Below are positions 44,822 through 54,134 of a stretch of 64,000 nt of DNA, in pieces. Source of the DNA: Solimonas thermocellulolyticum (GTDB taxonomy: Bacteria > Pseudomonadota > Gammaproteobacteria > Nevskiales > Nevskiaceae); contig NZ_JBEPIJ010000004.1 of assembly GCF_040327995.1 (NCBI RefSeq), positions 1-64,000 of the forward strand, read 5' to 3'. A program made the position numbers and the translations under genes. Below the pieces are notes generated by a model that worked only from the letters and a program-made list of their open reading frames with translations, had not been told where the DNA came from and ran no database searches. How positions within the stretch are numbered: position 1 is the stretch's first letter; the number at the start of each line of letters is the position of its first letter.

Positions 44822-45946
44822 GTGGACTTTTCGCTGACTTCCGAACAACTGATGCTGCGCGACAGCGCGTCGCGTTACCTGGAAGAGAGTTACGACTTTG
44901 CGCAGTATCACCGCTCACTTGCCGCGGAAGGGCACTGCGATGCCAGTGTCTGGCAGCAATTTGCAGAGTTCGGCTGGCTGGGTATCGGCGTGCCCGAAGC
45001 TCTGGGTGGGCTGGGCGGCGATGCGATCGATGCGGTCATTGTCAACGAGGCGCTCGGAGCGGCGCTGGTCGTCGAGCCGTATCTGAGCGGTGCCTTGCTT
45101 CCCGCTCGGTTGCTGTTGCAGCTTCGCTCCGCAGACCTCCAGAGAGAGTGGCTGGAAGCGCTGGTTGCGGGTAAGCAGCAGATGGCTTTGGCGTACGCAG
45201 AGCGCGACGGGCGCGGCGATCCCGGCTACTGCGCCGTCACCGCGCGACCAGCCGGCGATGGGTACACGCTCACCGGGAGCAAGCAGTGTGCGTTCAATGC
45301 GCCGAATGCAAGTCACCTGATTGTCTCGGCGGACCGCGCGCCGCCTGCCGGGCAGGTTTCGCTGTTTGTCGTGCCCGTGAACGCCCCGGGTCTGACGCTG
45401 GAGTCCTATCCGGTGATGGGCGGCGGTGTTGCCGCGAATGTCCGGTTCGACGAGGTGCGCGTCGCACCGGAATGCGAGATCGAGGGCGGATCGGACGCGC
45501 TCGAAGCGGGCATCGACTTTGCGATCCTCGCGGACTCCGCAGCTGCGCTGGGTGCGATGGAAGCCGTGTTCCGAAAGACACTGGACTACGTGCGCACGAG
45601 AAAGCAGTTCGGTGCCCCGCTGGCGAGCTATCAGGTACTGCAGCATCGGCTGGCCGAAATGTACCTTGAGCTGGAGCAGTCGCGATCGCTCATCCTTCTG
45701 GCCGCGATGCGCACGGCCGCGGGGACCGCGGACGAGCGGAAACTCGCGGTGTCTAGCGCCAAGGTTTACGTTGGAGATGCGTCGCGATTGATTTCCCAGC
45801 AGGCCGTGCAGTTGCATGGCGGGATCGGTGTGACCGAAGAGCTGGATGTTGGCCACTACTTCCGCAGATTGACGGCTTATCGGCTGCGCCATGGCGATCG
45901 CGAGTTTCACCTCACGCGCGCGATGCGGTATGAGCCCTTGAACTGA
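44822..45946 (+). CDS. Acyl-CoA dehydrogenase-like partner
   Basis: A 374-residue homologue of the preceding gene. GTG 44822 begins at D-F-S-L-T-S-E-Q, the usual N-terminus; the longer frame upstream overlaps the previous gene. It has R-K-Q-F-G-A-P-L-A-S-Y-Q and V-Q-L-H-G-G-I-G-V-T. The F-G-G-x-N-E segment seen in the partner is not present in its usual place, which supports a heteromeric arrangement with one catalytic subunit. Confidence 0.87.
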   Translation: MDFSLTSEQLMLRDSASRYLEESYDFAQYHRSLAAEGHCDASVWQQFAEFGWLGIGVPEALGGLGGDAIDAVIVNEALGAALVVEPYLSGALLPARLLLQLRSADLQREWLEALVAGKQQMALAYAERDGRGDPGYCAVTARPAGDGYTLTGSKQCAFNAPNASHLIVSADRAPPAGQVSLFVVPVNAPGLTLESYPVMGGGVAANVRFDEVRVAPECEIEGGSDALEAGIDFAILADSAAALGAMEAVFRKTLDYVRTRKQFGAPLASYQVLQHRLAEMYLELEQSRSLILLAAMRTAAGTADERKLAVSSAKVYVGDASRLISQQAVQLHGGIGVTEELDVGHYFRRLTAYRLRHGDREFHLTRAMRYEPLN

Positions 45947-46040
45947 TGGCATCCGGCGGGCCCTGCTGACCAAGACGCGGCTGGATAGGTGAGTGACATA
46001 ACCGAGTAACGGAGAAGGCGTCATGAGAGGAGAAGTTGAC

Positions 46041-47186
46041 ATGAAAGACATGAAAGCTGGAAGCGGTTGGACTGTATCTGCCACGCGGTATCGGCTGATC
46101 TGCGTGATCGGCCTAGCGGCGGTGCTGTCCGCCTGCGGCGGATCAGGTGACTCGCAGACGCAGCCTGCCGCGCAGGACAAGGCCGTTCAGGCCTCGCCGA
46201 TGTCCGGTGCGCTCGACCCGCTGCAGGAGTCGCTGAGCATCGACGGTGTTCAGGCCTTCTCCGATCAGGCTGTTTCTGATGCGGCACTGCGCAGTGTCAT
46301 GCGCTGCGCCGACGTGATGCTCAGCCAGGCCGTCCTGGATTTGGGCGACCAGATGCTCAGTGCGCTGCGCGATGCGGCCGAGTTTTCCAATCCGGCGCTT
46401 CTGCAGCCGGATCAGACCGCGCTGTCGCAGCGGTCGCAAAGCCTGGTGGTCGGCATCGCCGGCTTTCTGGGGGCGCTGTCCGGCGACGATGCGGCCTGCG
46501 CGCGCTCGCAGTGGACACTTGGCGAGATCGGCACGGTGCTCGGAGCATTCGACGGCGGGCCACTTGAGCCCTTGACCCGTACACTGGGTCCGGCGCTGGA
46601 GCGCGCAGCATTGCGCTCGACCGAGGGCTCTGTCGACATCGCGGCCTTCAGTGCCATGCTCGACGATCTTGATGTTGCGATGCAGGGCGCGATGCCGCAG
46701 CTGGCCCCGGAGGTTCGCGACACGCCGGTGATCGGCGGAACTCTACACGCTTTGGCGCAAGCACTGAACCAGGCGGCCACGCTGTATCGTACGGCGCTGG
46801 TGTTCGACGAGCCGGGCGTCGCTGCTTCGCTCGAGGCCTTCATCGCGGCCGTCACGGGCAACGTGCTGACCGAGCTGGTGCCGGTGGCTGCCCTTGAGAA
46901 GCAGGCGCCGCAGGCCATCGCGGGCTTGGGGATCGGCAGCGCGCAGATTCAGGACGATGCGGATCAGGCCTCAGCGGAAATTGTCGCCAAGGCTTCGAGC
47001 GGCGCACCCTTGCAGGATTTGTTGTGGACCGTGGGGAACCTGACGCGACCGCTCGCGGCCCAGCTGCTGCTAGTGCTTGTCCCCGCGATAGCCACTCCGC
47101 TACTTGGTGCTGGCGCTCCGGTGGCTGACATCGTACTCAGAGTGGCGGTTAACTTGTTGTCGGGGCTTCTGGGCGGCATTCTTTAG
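46041..47186 (+). CDS. Unknown lipoprotein
   Basis: A 381-residue lipoprotein. ATG 46041 follows AGGAGAAG; the upstream ATG 46023 would put the lipobox deeper. The signal peptide ends in L-S-A-C (Cys32). The mature part is helical, rich in Ala, Leu and Asp, without a known domain, and ends in a hydrophobic G-L-L-G-G-I-L tail. No homologue was recognised. It is between two acyl-CoA dehydrogenases and a ferredoxin, so a role in lipid import is possible but unsupported. Confidence 0.6.
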   Translation: MKDMKAGSGWTVSATRYRLICVIGLAAVLSACGGSGDSQTQPAAQDKAVQASPMSGALDPLQESLSIDGVQAFSDQAVSDAALRSVMRCADVMLSQAVLDLGDQMLSALRDAAEFSNPALLQPDQTALSQRSQSLVVGIAGFLGALSGDDAACARSQWTLGEIGTVLGAFDGGPLEPLTRTLGPALERAALRSTEGSVDIAAFSAMLDDLDVAMQGAMPQLAPEVRDTPVIGGTLHALAQALNQAATLYRTALVFDEPGVAASLEAFIAAVTGNVLTELVPVAALEKQAPQAIAGLGIGSAQIQDDADQASAEIVAKASSGAPLQDLLWTVGNLTRPLAAQLLLVLVPAIATPLLGAGAPVADIVLRVAVNLLSGLLGGIL

Positions 47187-47427
47187 AAGTTGAGGCAGCG
47201 GCTATTCGACGCGTCCTTATGTTTATTGGTGCGGCGCTCCGCTTATGGAGCGCCGGCCAACAGACAACAGCGGGTTCAGGCTACTAGCGCACCTACTGCT
47301 TCGCGGCGATCCACTTTTAATCTCACGCGGACAGGTAGATAATACCGAGCTGAACGACTGGTGTATTACCCATAAAATGGACGGAACATTCGAATGCGGT
47401 ACCCAAACAGAAAAGCGGACTGAGGCG

Positions 47428-47742
47428 ATGTTCGCCATCGTGTTTGTCAACGGAAACCAGCGCTGGACGGCAGAAGTCGCGCCGGGCGCAAATCTGGCCG
47501 GTGCAGCAGTGGAGAACGGAGTGGCGGGTGTCGATGCCACGTGCGGCTTCTGTTGCAGTTGTGCAACCTGTCATGGCTACGTCGGCGAGGCCGGCATGGC
47601 CGTGCTGCCGCCGCCGTCCGAGGACGAGCGCGCATTGTTGGAGGCACTGGATAGCGTGCGGCCGGACAGTCGCCTCTTGTGCCAGGTCGAGGTTACACCG
47701 GCTCTGGATGGCTTGGTCATCGAGGTCGCCCCCCATCAGTAG
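47428..47742 (+). CDS. 2Fe-2S ferredoxin
   Basis: A 104-residue plant/adrenodoxin-type ferredoxin. Cluster cysteines are in A-T-C-G-F-C-C-S-C-A-T-C and L-L-C-Q-V. The extra cysteine in the loop is unusual. ATG 47428 gives the normal N-terminus (F-A-I-V-F-V-N-G); the frame is open upstream to ATG 47377. It probably donates electrons to an oxygenase. The 47187-47427 gap has a hairpin GGCGCTCC/GGAGCGCC (47233-47254) with no T run. Confidence 0.82.
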   Translation: MFAIVFVNGNQRWTAEVAPGANLAGAAVENGVAGVDATCGFCCSCATCHGYVGEAGMAVLPPPSEDERALLEALDSVRPDSRLLCQVEVTPALDGLVIEVAPHQ

Positions 47743-47761
47743 CGAACCAGGAGAACCGCTG

Positions 47762-48739
47762 ATGAAATCACCGACATGGAGCAAGGAAACCGGTCTGGCC
47801 ATCTTTAAAAAGATGGCGCTGATCCGAAAGAACGACGAGCGCTTCATTGCAACGCTCAAGTCCGGCAAGCTGATGATGCCGTATTACTCGGCGCGCGGAC
47901 AGGAATGCATTCCGGCGGCGATCAGCATGCACCTGGACACATCGGATTACCTCGTGACGATCTATCGGGGCATCCACGACATGCTGGCCAAGGGCGTGCC
48001 GCCGAAGCTGATCTGGGCCGAGTTGGCGGGGCGTGCCACGGGTGCGTGCAAAGGCAAAGGGGGGCCGATGCACGTCACACACCCGGAAGCGGGTTGCATG
48101 GTCACCACCGGCATCGTGGGTGCGGGCCTGCCGATCGCCTGCGGGCTGGCGTGGGCATCGAAGCTGAAGAACGAAAAGCGGGTCACGGTCTGCAACTTCG
48201 GGGATGGGGCAGCCAATATTGGTGCATTCCACGAGTCACTGAACCTGGCCTCGGTGTGGAAGCTTCCCGTGGTGTTTGTTTGCCAGAACAACCGCTACGC
48301 GGAGCACACCGCGTACGCCAAGGGCACTGCTGTTGCGCGCATTTCGGACCGCGCTGCGGGCTACAGCCTTCCGGGCGTTCATGTCGACGGTAATTCGCCG
48401 GAAGCCGTGTACGCGGCGGCGGCGGAGGCGGTGGAGCGCGCGCGGGCTGGCGAGGGGCCGACTTTGATCGAGGCCGTCACGTTCCGGTTCAACGGTCACC
48501 TGATTGGCGATATGGGGGAATACATTCCCAAGGCGGAATATCAAGCCGCAGTTGCGGCGGATCCGTATCCGGCGTTTCGTGCGCGTCTGATCGATACGGG
48601 TGCGGCGACCGCTGAGCAGCTCGACGCGATTGAGGGCGAGACGGAGCGCGAGGTCGATGCAGCGGTCGAGTTCGCGTTCTCCAGTCCGGTCTGCGGGCTC
48701 GAGGAACTGGAGCGCGACGTGGTCGCGCTGTCTGCCTGA
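47762..48739 (+). CDS. 2-oxoacid dehydrogenase E1 alpha (acetoin/pyruvate type)
   Basis: A 325-residue TPP-dependent E1 alpha. The TPP motif is F-G-D-G-A-A-N-I-G... N-N-R-Y-A. Homology is to AcoA- and PdhA-type subunits. ATG 47762 gives a normal N-terminus; the long upstream frame overlaps the ferredoxin. With the next three genes it makes a 2-oxoacid dehydrogenase complex, but E3 is missing here. Confidence 0.88.
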   Translation: MKSPTWSKETGLAIFKKMALIRKNDERFIATLKSGKLMMPYYSARGQECIPAAISMHLDTSDYLVTIYRGIHDMLAKGVPPKLIWAELAGRATGACKGKGGPMHVTHPEAGCMVTTGIVGAGLPIACGLAWASKLKNEKRVTVCNFGDGAANIGAFHESLNLASVWKLPVVFVCQNNRYAEHTAYAKGTAVARISDRAAGYSLPGVHVDGNSPEAVYAAAAEAVERARAGEGPTLIEAVTFRFNGHLIGDMGEYIPKAEYQAAVAADPYPAFRARLIDTGAATAEQLDAIEGETEREVDAAVEFAFSSPVCGLEELERDVVALSA

Positions 48740-48753
48740 TCTGGAGAACTGAC

Positions 48754-49737
48754 ATGAGCGAGTCAACAAATATCGCGATGGCCATCAACATGGCGCTGGA
48801 AGATGCCATGGCGAGCGACCCACGCGTAGTTGTGCTGGGAGAGGACGTGGCCGATCCGGAGGGCGGCGGCATCCTGAAGGTGACAATGGGGCTGTCGAGC
48901 AAGTTTGGCGAGGATCGTGTGCGATCCACGCCCATTTCCGAGATGGGCTTCATCGGCGCAGCCGTGGGGGCCGCCATCGCAGGCATGCGCCCGGTGGCTG
49001 AGATCATGCTGATGAACTTCACAGCCGTGTGCATGGACCAGATTACGAACCATGCGGCCAAGATCCGCTACATGTCGGGCGGTAAGACGCATGTGCCTCT
49101 GGTGATTCGCATGATGACCGGATCGGGCTTTCAGAACGGCGGGCAGCATTCGGACTTTCTGGAAGCCTGGTTCTGCCATACCGCGGGCCTGAAGGTCGTC
49201 ATGCCCTCGACCACCGTCGATGCCTACGGACTGATGCGCGCGGCGATCGCCGACGAGGACCCGGTGATCTTTGTCGAGCACATGGGGAGCTACTGGGCCC
49301 CGGGGCCGATGCCCCAACGCGGTGAAGCGATCCCGCTTGGCAAAGCCAAGATTGTCCAGGAAGGGAAAGACGTCACGCTGATCGGATACAGCCGCTCGAT
49401 GATCGATCTGCACGGCGTGATGGGCAAGCTGGCGAAGGAGAACGTCAGCGCGGAACTGATTGATCTGCGTACGGTGTCACCGCTCGATATGGAGACAGTC
49501 CTGACGTCAGTGAAAAAGACCGGGCGCGCAGTGATTGTCCATGAAGCATGCCGCTCCTTTGGTGTGGGCGCAGAGCTTAGCGCACGCATTCACGAGTCGC
49601 TGCACGCCGATCTCAAGGCGCCTGTGCAGCGCGTGGCGTCCAAGGACATCCCGGTGCCGTTCGCCAAGCATCTGGAGACCGCGTACCTCTATAGCCAGTC
49701 AGATATTCTCAATGCGGTTCGGCGCACGATGGCCTGA
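48754..49737 (+). CDS. 2-oxoacid dehydrogenase E1 beta
   Basis: A 327-residue transketolase-type beta subunit. It has L-G-E-D-V-A-D-P-E-G-G, S-E-M-G-F-I-G-A-A and the C-terminal V-H-E-A-C-R-S-F-G-V-G. It starts 14 bases after the alpha subunit. The two form the decarboxylating E1 heterotetramer. Confidence 0.88.
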   Translation: MSESTNIAMAINMALEDAMASDPRVVVLGEDVADPEGGGILKVTMGLSSKFGEDRVRSTPISEMGFIGAAVGAAIAGMRPVAEIMLMNFTAVCMDQITNHAAKIRYMSGGKTHVPLVIRMMTGSGFQNGGQHSDFLEAWFCHTAGLKVVMPSTTVDAYGLMRAAIADEDPVIFVEHMGSYWAPGPMPQRGEAIPLGKAKIVQEGKDVTLIGYSRSMIDLHGVMGKLAKENVSAELIDLRTVSPLDMETVLTSVKKTGRAVIVHEACRSFGVGAELSARIHESLHADLKAPVQRVASKDIPVPFAKHLETAYLYSQSDILNAVRRTMA

Positions 49738-49775
49738 TTGCGCACTCCCAAATCATTTGCGTGGATTGATTACTC

Positions 49776-50006
49776 GTGAGCACCTCGATCATATTGCCGA
49801 AGCTGGGATTTTCGATGAGCAGTGGGACGTTGACTGAATGGCTGGCGGCAGACGGAAGTCAGGTCACCAAAGGTCAGCCGCTGTATTGCCTGGAAAGCGA
49901 GAAGTCGGTGGAAGAGATCGAGGCTCCCGAGAGCGGCACGCTGAAGATCGTCGCGCAGGCGGGCCAGGAATACGAAGTGGGTACCGTGCTAGGCGAGATC
50001 GGATGA
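49776..50006 (+). CDS. Stand-alone lipoyl-domain protein
   Basis: A 76-residue protein that is just one biotinyl/lipoyl domain, with the modified lysine in L-E-S-E-K-S-V-E-E-I. GTG 49776 is the likely start. In most complexes this domain is the N-terminus of E2; here it is a separate gene that overlaps the E2 catalytic gene by ATGA. Confidence 0.85.
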   Translation: MSTSIILPKLGFSMSSGTLTEWLAADGSQVTKGQPLYCLESEKSVEEIEAPESGTLKIVAQAGQEYEVGTVLGEIG

Positions 50007-50782
50007 TGCCGGGTTCCAATGCGCAAGCGGGCCAGTCGTCTGCGGATCTGGGCGACGTGGCGGCGGAATACCGAGTTTACGGCGAGGTCGAGGTTCTGCC
50101 GCTTTCAAGGATTCAGTCGATCGTCGCCCGCAACCTGTCCAGGAGTTGGACGCAGATTCCTCACGTGACACATCACGATGAGCTCGACATCACCGTCCTG
50201 GAGCAGGCGCGGCCCAAGCTCTCGGAGGCGAGCGGGTTCAAGCTGACGGTGCTGCCGTTTGTGATCAAGGCCGTCGCGGAGGCGCTCAAGGCGTTTCCGC
50301 AATTCAACGCATCGCTCGATGCCAGCGGTCAGCACCTGATCTTCAAGAAGTTCTACAACGTCGGCGTGGCGGTCGACAGTCCGAAGGGGCTGTTCGTGCC
50401 GGTGGTTCGCGCGGTCGACGAACTGAGCGTCAAGGCGATTGCGGAAAGGATGGCGTCGCTGGTCGCCCTGGCGCACGGCAAGGGTCTGCCGATGAGCGAA
50501 ATGAGTGGCGCGAGCTTCTCGGTGTCGTCCCTCGGCAGTGTTGGCGGTACGGGGTTCACACCCATCATCAACCTCCCCGAAGTGGCGATCCTCGGGCTGA
50601 CCCGCACGCGCCTTGCGCCCCGGCCGACCGGCAGCGGCACCGTCGAGTGGCGCTCAATGCTGCCGGTGTCGCTGTCTTACGACCACCGGGTCATCAACGG
50701 TGCCGACGCGGCGCGGTTCTGCCGGTTCGTCGAAACGGCAATGGAATCTGGCATTTCTGCGGGGCATGTCGCGGAGCCATGA
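50003..50782 (+). CDS. 2-oxoacid dehydrogenase E2 catalytic domain, no lipoyl domain
   Basis: A 259-residue acyltransferase core. The C-terminal active-site motif is Y-D-H-R-V-I-N-G-A-D. A 20-residue unstructured start leads straight to the catalytic domain, with no lipoyl domain and no E3-binding (PSBD) domain. ATG 50003 overlaps the lipoyl gene stop. The arrangement suggests a split E2 in which the lipoyl protein docks non-covalently. Confidence 0.85.
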   Translation: MMPGSNAQAGQSSADLGDVAAEYRVYGEVEVLPLSRIQSIVARNLSRSWTQIPHVTHHDELDITVLEQARPKLSEASGFKLTVLPFVIKAVAEALKAFPQFNASLDASGQHLIFKKFYNVGVAVDSPKGLFVPVVRAVDELSVKAIAERMASLVALAHGKGLPMSEMSGASFSVSSLGSVGGTGFTPIINLPEVAILGLTRTRLAPRPTGSGTVEWRSMLPVSLSYDHRVINGADAARFCRFVETAMESGISAGHVAEP

Positions 50783-50912
50783 CCTGAGAAGGTGCCTAGG
50801 AGCAGCGCAGCGTTCGACGCGACAAACCAGTGTGATCGCAAGACAGTCTACTCAACTAAACGTGCGAACCCGGGATCAGCGAATGACTGGTCGGGTTTGA
50901 GGAGAACAACAG

Positions 50913-51719
50913 ATGAAACGGGTTGGAATCAGCCGGCATGGAATGGGCGGTCACGGCGCCGGATTGGCGAGCCGCATGGCGCCGCTCATTGCGCTTGCCA
51001 TGTCTCTGGGCGCCCCCGCCGCGACCGTCCCCGAAGTGATCGAAGCGGGCAACGAGTGGCTGGTGGCGCAGGCCTCGAGCCAGGACCGGGTTGATGCGTT
51101 GGGCGAGCAGCGCCGCAGTCTTGCGGACGAATACCGCACGGTGCTGCGCGAGATCGAGGGGCTTGAGGCCTACAACCGCCAGCTTGAGCGCCAGCTGCGG
51201 CTTCAGGGCGAAGAGATCGCGATTCTCGACGACAGCATCGCGCAGGCGACGACGGTGGACCGCCAGATCCTGCCGTTGATGCTGCGGATGGTCTCGGCGC
51301 TGGAGCAGTTCGTGGCGCTGGACATCCCGTTTCTGCCGCGCGAGCGTGCCGAGCGCCTGCAGTTTGTGCTCGAAGCCATCGACCGGGTCGACGTCACCGT
51401 GGCCGAGAAATTCCGCCAGGTGCTGGAGGCCTACCTGATCGAGCTCGAATTCGGCCGCACCATCGAGGCGTATACCGGCGCCGTCGACGTCGACGGCCAG
51501 AAACTCGAAGTCGATTTCTTGAGAGTGGGCCGCATCGGCCTGTACTACCAGACTCTCGACGGCACGCAGAGCGCGCGCTGGGACGTGGACACCAAGAGCT
51601 GGGTGAAGCTGCCGGCGTCCGACCGCAACCCCATCCGCGAAGCCATCCGCGTCGCGCGCAAGCTCACCGCGCCGAATCTGCTGACCCTGCCGCTGCCGAC
51701 TGCCGGAGACGCGTCATGA
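50913..51719 (+). CDS. DUF3450 family protein of TonB2 system
   Basis: A 268-residue protein with a signal peptide (P-L-I-A-L-A-M-S-L-G-A-P-A-A) and a long coiled coil (L-E-A-Y-N-R-Q-L-E-R-Q-L). DUF3450 proteins are the usual first gene of TtpC-type TonB operons in gammaproteobacteria. ATG follows GAGGAG. Its stop overlaps the TtpC-like start by ATGA. Confidence 0.82.
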   Translation: MKRVGISRHGMGGHGAGLASRMAPLIALAMSLGAPAATVPEVIEAGNEWLVAQASSQDRVDALGEQRRSLADEYRTVLREIEGLEAYNRQLERQLRLQGEEIAILDDSIAQATTVDRQILPLMLRMVSALEQFVALDIPFLPRERAERLQFVLEAIDRVDVTVAEKFRQVLEAYLIELEFGRTIEAYTGAVDVDGQKLEVDFLRVGRIGLYYQTLDGTQSARWDVDTKSWVKLPASDRNPIREAIRVARKLTAPNLLTLPLPTAGDAS

Positions 51720-53149
51720 ACGGCAGTTTCCCCACCCGTTTCAAGCGCCCAGTTTCCAGTTTCCAGACAAGCATGAGCCACGCGCTGCGCAGTCTTGTGA
51801 TGGCCGGCCTGCTGGCCAGCGCCCCGGCCTTTGCCCAGGACGACAGCGCGGCGACGCTCGACGAGCTGCTCGAGCAGGTGCGCACCAAGACCCTGGCCGA
51901 CCAGGGCCAGCTGCAGCAGCGCGAAGCGGAATTCGCCCGGGCTGTCGGCGAGCAGGCCAATCTGCTGGCGCAGGCCAAGGCGCGGCGCGACGCCCTCGAA
52001 AACCGCGGGTCGGAGCTCGAGGCCCGCTTCGACCTCAACAAGCGCGAAATCGACACCCGCCAGCAACAGCTCGACGACAAGCTCGGCGCGCTCAAAGAGC
52101 TGTTCGGCATCTTCCAGCAGACCTCGGGCGACCTGCAGGGCATCTTCTTCGACAGCCCGATTTCCGCGCAGTACCCCGACCGCACCGAGTTTCTCGAAGC
52201 CTTCGCCAAGAAGATGAGCCGTGCCTCCGAGATCTCGACGATCGAGGAGATCGAGCGGCTGTGGTTCGAGCTGCAGCGCGAAATGACCGAGACCGGCAAG
52301 ATCGTGCGTTTCGAAGCGCCGGTGCTGCTGGCCGACGGCACGCAAGGCCAGCGCGACGTCATCCGCCTGGGCGCGTTCGACGTCGTCTCCGCCGATCCGG
52401 CCCGATACCTGTCGTGGCGCGGCGAAACGCAAAGTCTGGCCGAGCTCAAACGCCAGCCCGGCGGTGACACCCTCGACCGGCTCGACGACTACGCGAGCAG
52501 CACCGATCCGGTGGCGCGCATCGACCTCGACCCGACCGGTGGCTCGCTACTGGAGCGCCTGGTCGAAGCCCCGGGCCTCGGGGATCGCATCGAGCAGGGC
52601 GGACTGGTCGGCTACGTCATCCTCGCGCTGGGCGCGGTCGCGCTGCTGGTCGCGCTGGAGCGCCTGATCACCCTGTCCATCATCGGCGCCAAGGTCGCGG
52701 CCCAGCGCCGCAACCTTGACAGCCCGCAGACCGGCAACCCGCTGGGCCGGGTGCTGATGGCGTACCACGAAAACCGGGGCGTCAATGCCGAGACCCTGGA
52801 AATGAAGCTGGGCGAAGCCGTGCTCAAGGAGCTGCCGAGCCTCAACCGCTTCCTGACCTTCCTCAAGATCATCGCCGTCGCCGCACCGCTGCTGGGTCTG
52901 CTGGGTACCGTGACCGGCATGATCAACACCTTCCAGGCCATCACCCTGTTTGGCACCGGCGACCCGAAGACCATGGCCGGCGGCATCAGCCAGGCGCTGG
53001 TGACCACCGTGCAGGGCCTGTGCGTGGCGATCCCGACGGTCTTCCTGCACAGCATCTGCAGTACGAGAGCCAAAGCCGTCGTGCACATGCTCCAGGAACA
53101 GAGCGCCGGCCTGATCGCCCAGTACATGGAAAAGGGCAGCCGCGCGTAA
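51716..53149 (+). CDS. TtpC-like protein: periplasmic coiled coil fused to ExbB-type domain
   Basis: A 477-residue protein. After a signal peptide (M-A-G-L-L-A-S-A-P-A-F-A), a periplasmic coiled coil spans to residue 260 and a MotA/TolQ/ExbB module with three membrane helices follows; G-L-L-G-T-V-T-G-M is the family motif. TtpC proteins are needed in Vibrio-type TonB2 systems. The start may be ATG 51773 instead of 51716. Confidence 0.83.
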   Translation: MNGSFPTRFKRPVSSFQTSMSHALRSLVMAGLLASAPAFAQDDSAATLDELLEQVRTKTLADQGQLQQREAEFARAVGEQANLLAQAKARRDALENRGSELEARFDLNKREIDTRQQQLDDKLGALKELFGIFQQTSGDLQGIFFDSPISAQYPDRTEFLEAFAKKMSRASEISTIEEIERLWFELQREMTETGKIVRFEAPVLLADGTQGQRDVIRLGAFDVVSADPARYLSWRGETQSLAELKRQPGGDTLDRLDDYASSTDPVARIDLDPTGGSLLERLVEAPGLGDRIEQGGLVGYVILALGAVALLVALERLITLSIIGAKVAAQRRNLDSPQTGNPLGRVLMAYHENRGVNAETLEMKLGEAVLKELPSLNRFLTFLKIIAVAAPLLGLLGTVTGMINTFQAITLFGTGDPKTMAGGISQALVTTVQGLCVAIPTVFLHSICSTRAKAVVHMLQEQSAGLIAQYMEKGSRA

Positions 53150-53172
53150 GCGCGGTCCCTGACCCCTGAGCA

Positions 53173-53730
53173 ATGGACATCCTGCTCCTAGGCTTCTTCG
53201 ACATCGTCGAGCGCATCCAGGACTTCCTGGAGGCGGGCGGGCCGGTGCTGATCGCGATCGCGGTGGTCATCTTCATGATGTGGGCGATGTCGGTCGAGCG
53301 CTTCGTCTACTTCAAGTGGGTGCTGCCGCAGCAGGAGAAAGCGGTCATCGACCTGTGGCAGCAGCGCAGCGAGCGTGCGAGCTGGCAGGCGCACCAGATC
53401 CGGCGGGCGCTGATCGCCGGCATCGCGCTCAACGCCCGGCTCTACCTGTCGACGATCAAGACCCTGGTCACCGTCTGCCCGCTCTTTGGTCTGATGGGCA
53501 CGGTGACCGGCATGATTGCCGTGTTTGACGTCATGGCCTTCGCCGGCATGGGCAACCCGCGCCTGATGGCCTCGGGCGTGTCGCAGGCGACGATCCCGAC
53601 CCTGGCCGGCATGGTCGGTGCGCTGTCCGGCATCTTCGTGATCGTCTGGCTCGAATCCACCGTCAAGCGCCGGGTCGAGCTGCTCGCCGACCACCTGACG
53701 ATCGATATCGAGGGAAGCCGGAGCGCATGA
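53173..53730 (+). CDS. exbB: ExbB-type proton channel
   Basis: A 185-residue ExbB/TolQ protein with three membrane helices and the G-L-M-G-T-V-T-G-M loop. With the ExbD proteins it forms the proton-driven motor that energises TonB. Overlaps the first ExbD gene by ATGA. Confidence 0.87.
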   Translation: MDILLLGFFDIVERIQDFLEAGGPVLIAIAVVIFMMWAMSVERFVYFKWVLPQQEKAVIDLWQQRSERASWQAHQIRRALIAGIALNARLYLSTIKTLVTVCPLFGLMGTVTGMIAVFDVMAFAGMGNPRLMASGVSQATIPTLAGMVGALSGIFVIVWLESTVKRRVELLADHLTIDIEGSRSA

Positions 53731-54134
53731 AAATCCTGACCCAGCTGCCGCAGGAAGAAGAAGACAGCGCGATTGACTTAACGCCGATGCTGGACGTGGT
53801 CTTCATCATGCTGATCTTCTTCATCGTCACCGCGAGCTTCCTCAAGGAATCGGGTTTCGAGGTCAACAAGCCGGCGGTGCAGCAGCAGCCGCCGACCGAA
53901 GAGAGCCAGAGCATCGTGGTCAAGATCATGGCCGACGGCCAGATCTTCATCGGGCCGCGCCGCGTCGACGTGCGCTCGGTGCGCCCCAACATCGAGCGGC
54001 TGCGAGCGGAGAAGCCCGAGGCCCCGGTGGTGGTGCAGGCGCACGCCGAGGCGCGCAACGAGCTGTTGATCAAGGCGATGGACGCCGCGCGCCTGGCCGG
54101 CGCCGTCGACGTCTCCATTGCGGAGCTGAACTGA
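53727..54134 (+). CDS. exbD: ExbD protein 1
   Basis: A 135-residue ExbD with one membrane helix carrying the proton-conducting Asp in D-L-T-P-M-L-D-V-V-F-I-M-L-I-F-F-I. The periplasmic domain follows. The stop overlaps the second ExbD start by one base. Confidence 0.87.
   Translation: MKILTQLPQEEEDSAIDLTPMLDVVFIMLIFFIVTASFLKESGFEVNKPAVQQQPPTEESQSIVVKIMADGQIFIGPRRVDVRSVRPNIERLRAEKPEAPVVVQAHAEARNELLIKAMDAARLAGAVDVSIAELN

Noticed and set aside
47233..47254. GGCGCTCC/GGAGCGCC hairpin as a terminator
   Set aside because: It has an 8-bp stem but no T run after it; left as an unnamed hairpin.
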